Assembly: GCA_963972255.1 (NCBI GenBank)
Contig: CAXATO010000010.1
Coordinates: 1 to 64,000 of the forward strand
Direction: 5' to 3'
Length of the DNA: 64,000 nucleotides
DNA from: UBA1479 sp002706405
Lineage (GTDB): Bacteria; Pseudomonadota; Alphaproteobacteria; Rhodospirillales; Casp-alpha2
In this document: positions 61,318 through 64,000 of the stretch, in pieces
Layout of the letters: every line of letters begins with the position of its first letter
How positions within the stretch are numbered: the stretch's first letter is position 1
The notes under the pieces: generated by a model
What the model was told of the DNA's origin: nothing
Database searches by the model: none
What the model saw: only the letters and a program-made list of their open reading frames with translations
Translations under genes and position numbers: made by a program

Positions 61318-62568
61318 TCAGACCGCCCGCACCAGGGCGTGGCGTTTTTTGCCGGCGGACAGCTTAATAATCCCGTCCTTGAGATCGGCCGGTCCGGCGG
61401 TCGCCGTTTCCGAGGCAATCTTTTCGTCGTTGAGACGCGCCCCGCCGCCCTTGATCAGGCGCCGAGCCTCGCCGTTCGACGCGGCCAGGCCGGCCTCGCG
61501 GAACAGTTCGATCACGGGCACGCCGGCCTCCAGGCGCGCCGTCGGCACGTCGATGGTCGGTAGGTCATCACCCAGGGCCCCTTGTTCGAAGGTCTTGCGT
61601 GCGGTCTCGGCGGCGCTTTCGGCCGCCTCGCTGCCGTGGCAGAGGCGCGTGATCTCCGTCGCCAGGATCTTCTTGGCGTCGTTCAATTCGGCCCCTTCAA
61701 GGGCTTCCAGGCGGGCGACCTCGTCCAGGGGCATGTCGGTGAACAGGCGCAGGAACTTGCCGACGTCGGCGTCTTCCGTGTTGCGCCAGTATTGCCAGTA
61801 GTCGTAGGGGCTGAGCATGTCTTCGTTCAGCCACACGGCCCCGGCGGCGGTCTTGCCCATCTTGGCGCCTGACGATGTGGTCAGCAGCGGCGTGGTCAGG
61901 CCGAACAGGCCCCGGTTGTCGACCCGCCGCGCCAGTTCGACGCCATTGACGATATTGCCCCATTGGTCCGATCCGCCCATTTGCAAGGCGCAGTCATGGC
62001 GGCGGGACAATTCCAGGAAATCATAGGCCTGGAGAATCATGTAGTTGAATTCCAGGAAGGTCAGCGGCTGTTCGCGTTCCAGCCGCAGCTTCACGGAATC
62101 GAAGGTCAGCATGCGGTTGATGGAAAAATGCCGGCCGACGTCGCGCAGGAATCCCAGGTAATTGAGATGGTCCAGCCAGTCGGCGTTGTTGACCATGACC
62201 GCGTCGGTCGGGCCGTCGCCGAACGTCAGGAACTTGGCGAACACCTGTTTGATGCCGGCCATGTTGGCGGCGATGTCGTCGTCGGTCAGGGCCTTGCGCA
62301 TCTCGTCCTTGCCGGACGGGTCGCCGACCTTGGTCGTGCCGCCACCCATCAGGACGATGGGTTTGTGGCCGGATTTCTGAAGCAGGCGCAGGGTCATGAT
62401 CGACATCATGTGACCGGCGTGCAGGGACGGCGCCGTGCAGTCGAATCCGATGTAGGCCGTGACGGTTTTCGTGGCCGCCAGGGCGTCCAGCGCGTCCATG
62501 TCGGTGCATTGATGGATGAAACCGCGCGCCTGGGCGTCGTTCAGAAATTGGGATTTCAGCTTGGTCAT
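61318..62568 (-). CDS. tyrS: Tyrosyl-tRNA synthetase
   Basis: The 416-residue class I synthetase has the HIGH-type motif 'LHAGHM' (His50-Ala-Gly-His53), 'QMGGSDQWGNI' for tyrosine recognition, and 'SSGAKMGKTAAG' as the KMSKS loop (here AKMGKT). An S4 RNA-binding domain is at the C-terminus ('EARRLIKGGGARLNDEKI'). It charges tRNA-Tyr in the cytoplasm. The KMGKT form is of the TyrS type 1 group. The ATG at 62568 starts the conserved N-terminus. It is divergent from anmK, which starts at 62690. Confidence 0.97.
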   Translation of the reverse strand: MTKLKSQFLNDAQARGFIHQCTDMDALDALAATKTVTAYIGFDCTAPSLHAGHMMSIMTLRLLQKSGHKPIVLMGGGTTKVGDPSGKDEMRKALTDDDIAANMAGIKQVFAKFLTFGDGPTDAVMVNNADWLDHLNYLGFLRDVGRHFSINRMLTFDSVKLRLEREQPLTFLEFNYMILQAYDFLELSRRHDCALQMGGSDQWGNIVNGVELARRVDNRGLFGLTTPLLTTSSGAKMGKTAAGAVWLNEDMLSPYDYWQYWRNTEDADVGKFLRLFTDMPLDEVARLEALEGAELNDAKKILATEITRLCHGSEAAESAAETARKTFEQGALGDDLPTIDVPTARLEAGVPVIELFREAGLAASNGEARRLIKGGGARLNDEKIASETATAGPADLKDGIIKLSAGKKRHALVRAV

Positions 62569-62689
62569 GGCGGCTTTTACCGCGCCCGCGCGGGTTGGGC
62601 AATATTCCCGTCGCCTCGGCGGCGCATTCTGGTCTTGCCCGGGCGGGACCGGACCGACACAATCCGACGCATCTTTTCCGGGGGAGCCC

Positions 62690-63796
62690 ATGCCAGAAGA
62701 CACCTGCCTTGCCGTCGGCCTGATGAGCGGCACCTCCATGGACGGCATCGACGCGGCCCTGATCGAAACGGACGGCGAGGCCGTAACTTGGCGCGGCCCG
62801 GCGCTGACCCTTCCCTACGACGCCGAATTCCGCCGCGACCTGCGGGCGGCGCTGGGCCATGATCCGCTGATCCGCCCGCCGGAAAACGACTTGATCGGCC
62901 GCCTGACGGAACGCCACGGCGACGCGGTCCGGGCGTTGTTGGCCGAAGCGGGCAAATCGCCCGGCGACATCCGCGCGGTCGGCTTCCACGGCCATACGGT
63001 GCTGCACCGCCCGGAACACGGCGTGACGCGCCAGATCGGCGATCCGGCGAAGTTGGCCCGCGACACGGGAATCGACGTGATCGGCGACCTGCGCCTGAAC
63101 GATGTGGCGGCCGGGGGCGAGGGGGCGCCGCTTGTTCCCGTTTACCACCGCGCCCTGGCCCGGGGATTGGATAAGCCGCTTGCCGTGCTCAACCTGGGCG
63201 GAGTCGCCAACGTCACCTGGATCGGCCCCGACGATCAGGGCGACGGCGGAGATCTACTGGCCTTCGATACCGGGCCGGGCAATGCGCTTCTCGATGACTG
63301 GGTGCAGGAAAAGACGGGCCAAACCATGGACCAGGACGGTGCGCTGTCGGCCCGGGGAACGGTCGATCAACATGCTCTCAGTACATTGATGAACCACGAT
63401 TATTTTGAAATGCTGCCGCCCAAGTCCCTGGATCGAGGCGCTTTCGGCCTGGGCCCCGTTCAGGGGCTCTCGGTCGCGGCCGGGGCGGCGACGCTGGCGG
63501 CTTTCACGGTCGCCGCCGTGGCCCGCGCCGCGCTGTTCTTCCCCGTCCCGGTGACACGTTGGCTGGTGACCGGCGGCGGACGGCACAACGCGGCCATCAT
63601 GCAGGGCCTGCGCCGCGCACTGGGGGTCGAGGTTCTGCCGGTCGAGGACGTGGGATGGAGCGGCGACGCGCTCGAGGCGGAGGCCTTTGCCTTCCTGGCC
63701 GTGCGCGCGCTGAAAGGTCTGGCGCTGACCTATCCGGGCACCACGGGGGTTGGCGAGCCGGTTTCAGGCGGCCGCCTGTATTCCTTCAAGGAATAA
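62690..63796 (+). CDS. anmK: Anhydro-N-acetylmuramic acid kinase
   Basis: The 368-residue ASKHA-fold kinase has the N-terminal phosphate motif 'GLMSGTSMDGIDAALIE' (10-26), 'VGFHGHTVLHRP', 'VLNLGGVANVTWI', 'FDTGPGNALLDDW' and 'VTGGGRHNAAIM'. It phosphorylates and opens 1,6-anhydro-MurNAc to MurNAc-6-phosphate in cell-wall recycling. The ATG at 62690 follows GGGGGAG. It is divergent from tyrS. The murein theme fits the nearby amiC-mrcA genes only loosely. Confidence 0.96.
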   Translation: MPEDTCLAVGLMSGTSMDGIDAALIETDGEAVTWRGPALTLPYDAEFRRDLRAALGHDPLIRPPENDLIGRLTERHGDAVRALLAEAGKSPGDIRAVGFHGHTVLHRPEHGVTRQIGDPAKLARDTGIDVIGDLRLNDVAAGGEGAPLVPVYHRALARGLDKPLAVLNLGGVANVTWIGPDDQGDGGDLLAFDTGPGNALLDDWVQEKTGQTMDQDGALSARGTVDQHALSTLMNHDYFEMLPPKSLDRGAFGLGPVQGLSVAAGAATLAAFTVAAVARAALFFPVPVTRWLVTGGGRHNAAIMQGLRRALGVEVLPVEDVGWSGDALEAEAFAFLAVRALKGLALTYPGTTGVGEPVSGGRLYSFKE

Positions 63797-63807
63797 ACGA
63801 GAAGCGG

Positions 63808-64000
63808 CTAGGCCGCCTTTTCCACCATGCGCTTGTCCAGGTAACCCTCGACATGCTTCAGAAGCGTGTCGAGATGTTCCGAGAAGTAATGGTCGCACTT
63901 GTCGACGGTACGGTAGTCGATCTCGATGTTCTTCTGCGCCGAAAGCTTTTCCACCAGTTTGTCGACCGAGCCTACGGGCACGACCTCGTCGGCCTTGCCA
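63808..64000 (-). CDS. Alpha/beta hydrolase, C-terminal end (cut by window edge)
   Basis: About 63 C-terminal residues are visible, ending 'YLDKRMVEKAA' before a TAG at 63808-63810; the rest is beyond the right edge. 'KADEVVPVGSVDKLVEKL' carries the acid residue and 'VDKCDHYFSEH' the catalytic His of an alpha/beta-hydrolase fold, of the small esterase type common in this lineage. The substrate is unknown. It is convergent with anmK, 11 bp apart. Confidence 0.75.
   Translation of the reverse strand, partial: GKADEVVPVGSVDKLVEKLSAQKNIEIDYRTVDKCDHYFSEHLDTLLKHVEGYLDKRMVEKAA

Noticed and set aside
1..64000. CRISPR arrays, insertion sequences, prophage or defence-system genes
   Set aside because: I looked for direct-repeat arrays, transposase and integrase motifs and found none.

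Overview
The window looks like chromosomal DNA of a GC-rich alphaproteobacterium, most likely a marine or free-living member of the Rhodospirillales. The reasons are the rne - amiC - mrcA - prfB order, an RNase E with an alphaproteobacterial C-terminal GWW tail, EipB, several TRAP transporters, TauD-type dioxygenases and an AtuA/DUF4387 cluster. The lineage is inferred from gene content only. Most of the window is coding. I see no integrase, transposase, phage gene, CRISPR array or rRNA.

Layout. 1-5.3 kb: an IclR regulator (cut by the left edge) divergent from an SDR oxidoreductase, then an MlaA-like protein, a TauE/SafE permease, a small hypothetical gene, a YfcG-type GST, a YbaK deacylase and tRNA-Ser(GCU). 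5.5-10.8 kb: a TRAP transporter (dctPQM), an IclR regulator, a TauD-like dioxygenase and a secreted nuclease-like protein. 10.8-14 kb: an autoregulated-looking ArsR regulator, then an AtuA / metallo-beta-lactamase / DUF4387 trio. 14-18.3 kb: a fecI-fecR-fecA surface-signalling iron-uptake locus with a Fur-box-like site, preceded by a dispersed palindromic repeat. 18.6-23.6 kb: a second TRAP operon of TakP type, in which the small permease has an N-terminal membrane extension and the large permease carries a cytoplasm-like coiled-coil tail of about 330 residues. 23.6-37 kb: a mixed accessory block (EamA exporter, pirin, aldehyde:ferredoxin oxidoreductase, TPR-sulfotransferase, TPR protein, degenerate SDR, PAS and PilZ proteins, second TauD, EipB, DsbA-like). 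37-42.2 kb: DUF3047-like lipoprotein and M48 protease, divergent from a GGT-like lipoprotein and an aminotransferase, closed by a strong bidirectional terminator.

42.2-64 kb is mostly housekeeping: rne, amiC, mrcA, prfB with its programmed frameshift, fliL, bcp, glnE, a YhdP/AsmA-like protein, two convergent GT39-like membrane glycosyltransferases that look like paralogues, tyrS, anmK and the 3' end of an alpha/beta hydrolase.

The strongest candidates for something undescribed are: the DctM with a coiled-coil tail and its enlarged DctQ; the tail-to-tail glycosyltransferase pair, which shares a CxxC at identical residue numbers plus a C-terminal Cys-Arg; and a GGT-like lipoprotein that has lost both the nucleophilic Thr and the substrate-binding Arg. 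Several other proteins here also keep a fold but lack textbook catalytic residues (an SDR, a sulfotransferase and a nuclease).
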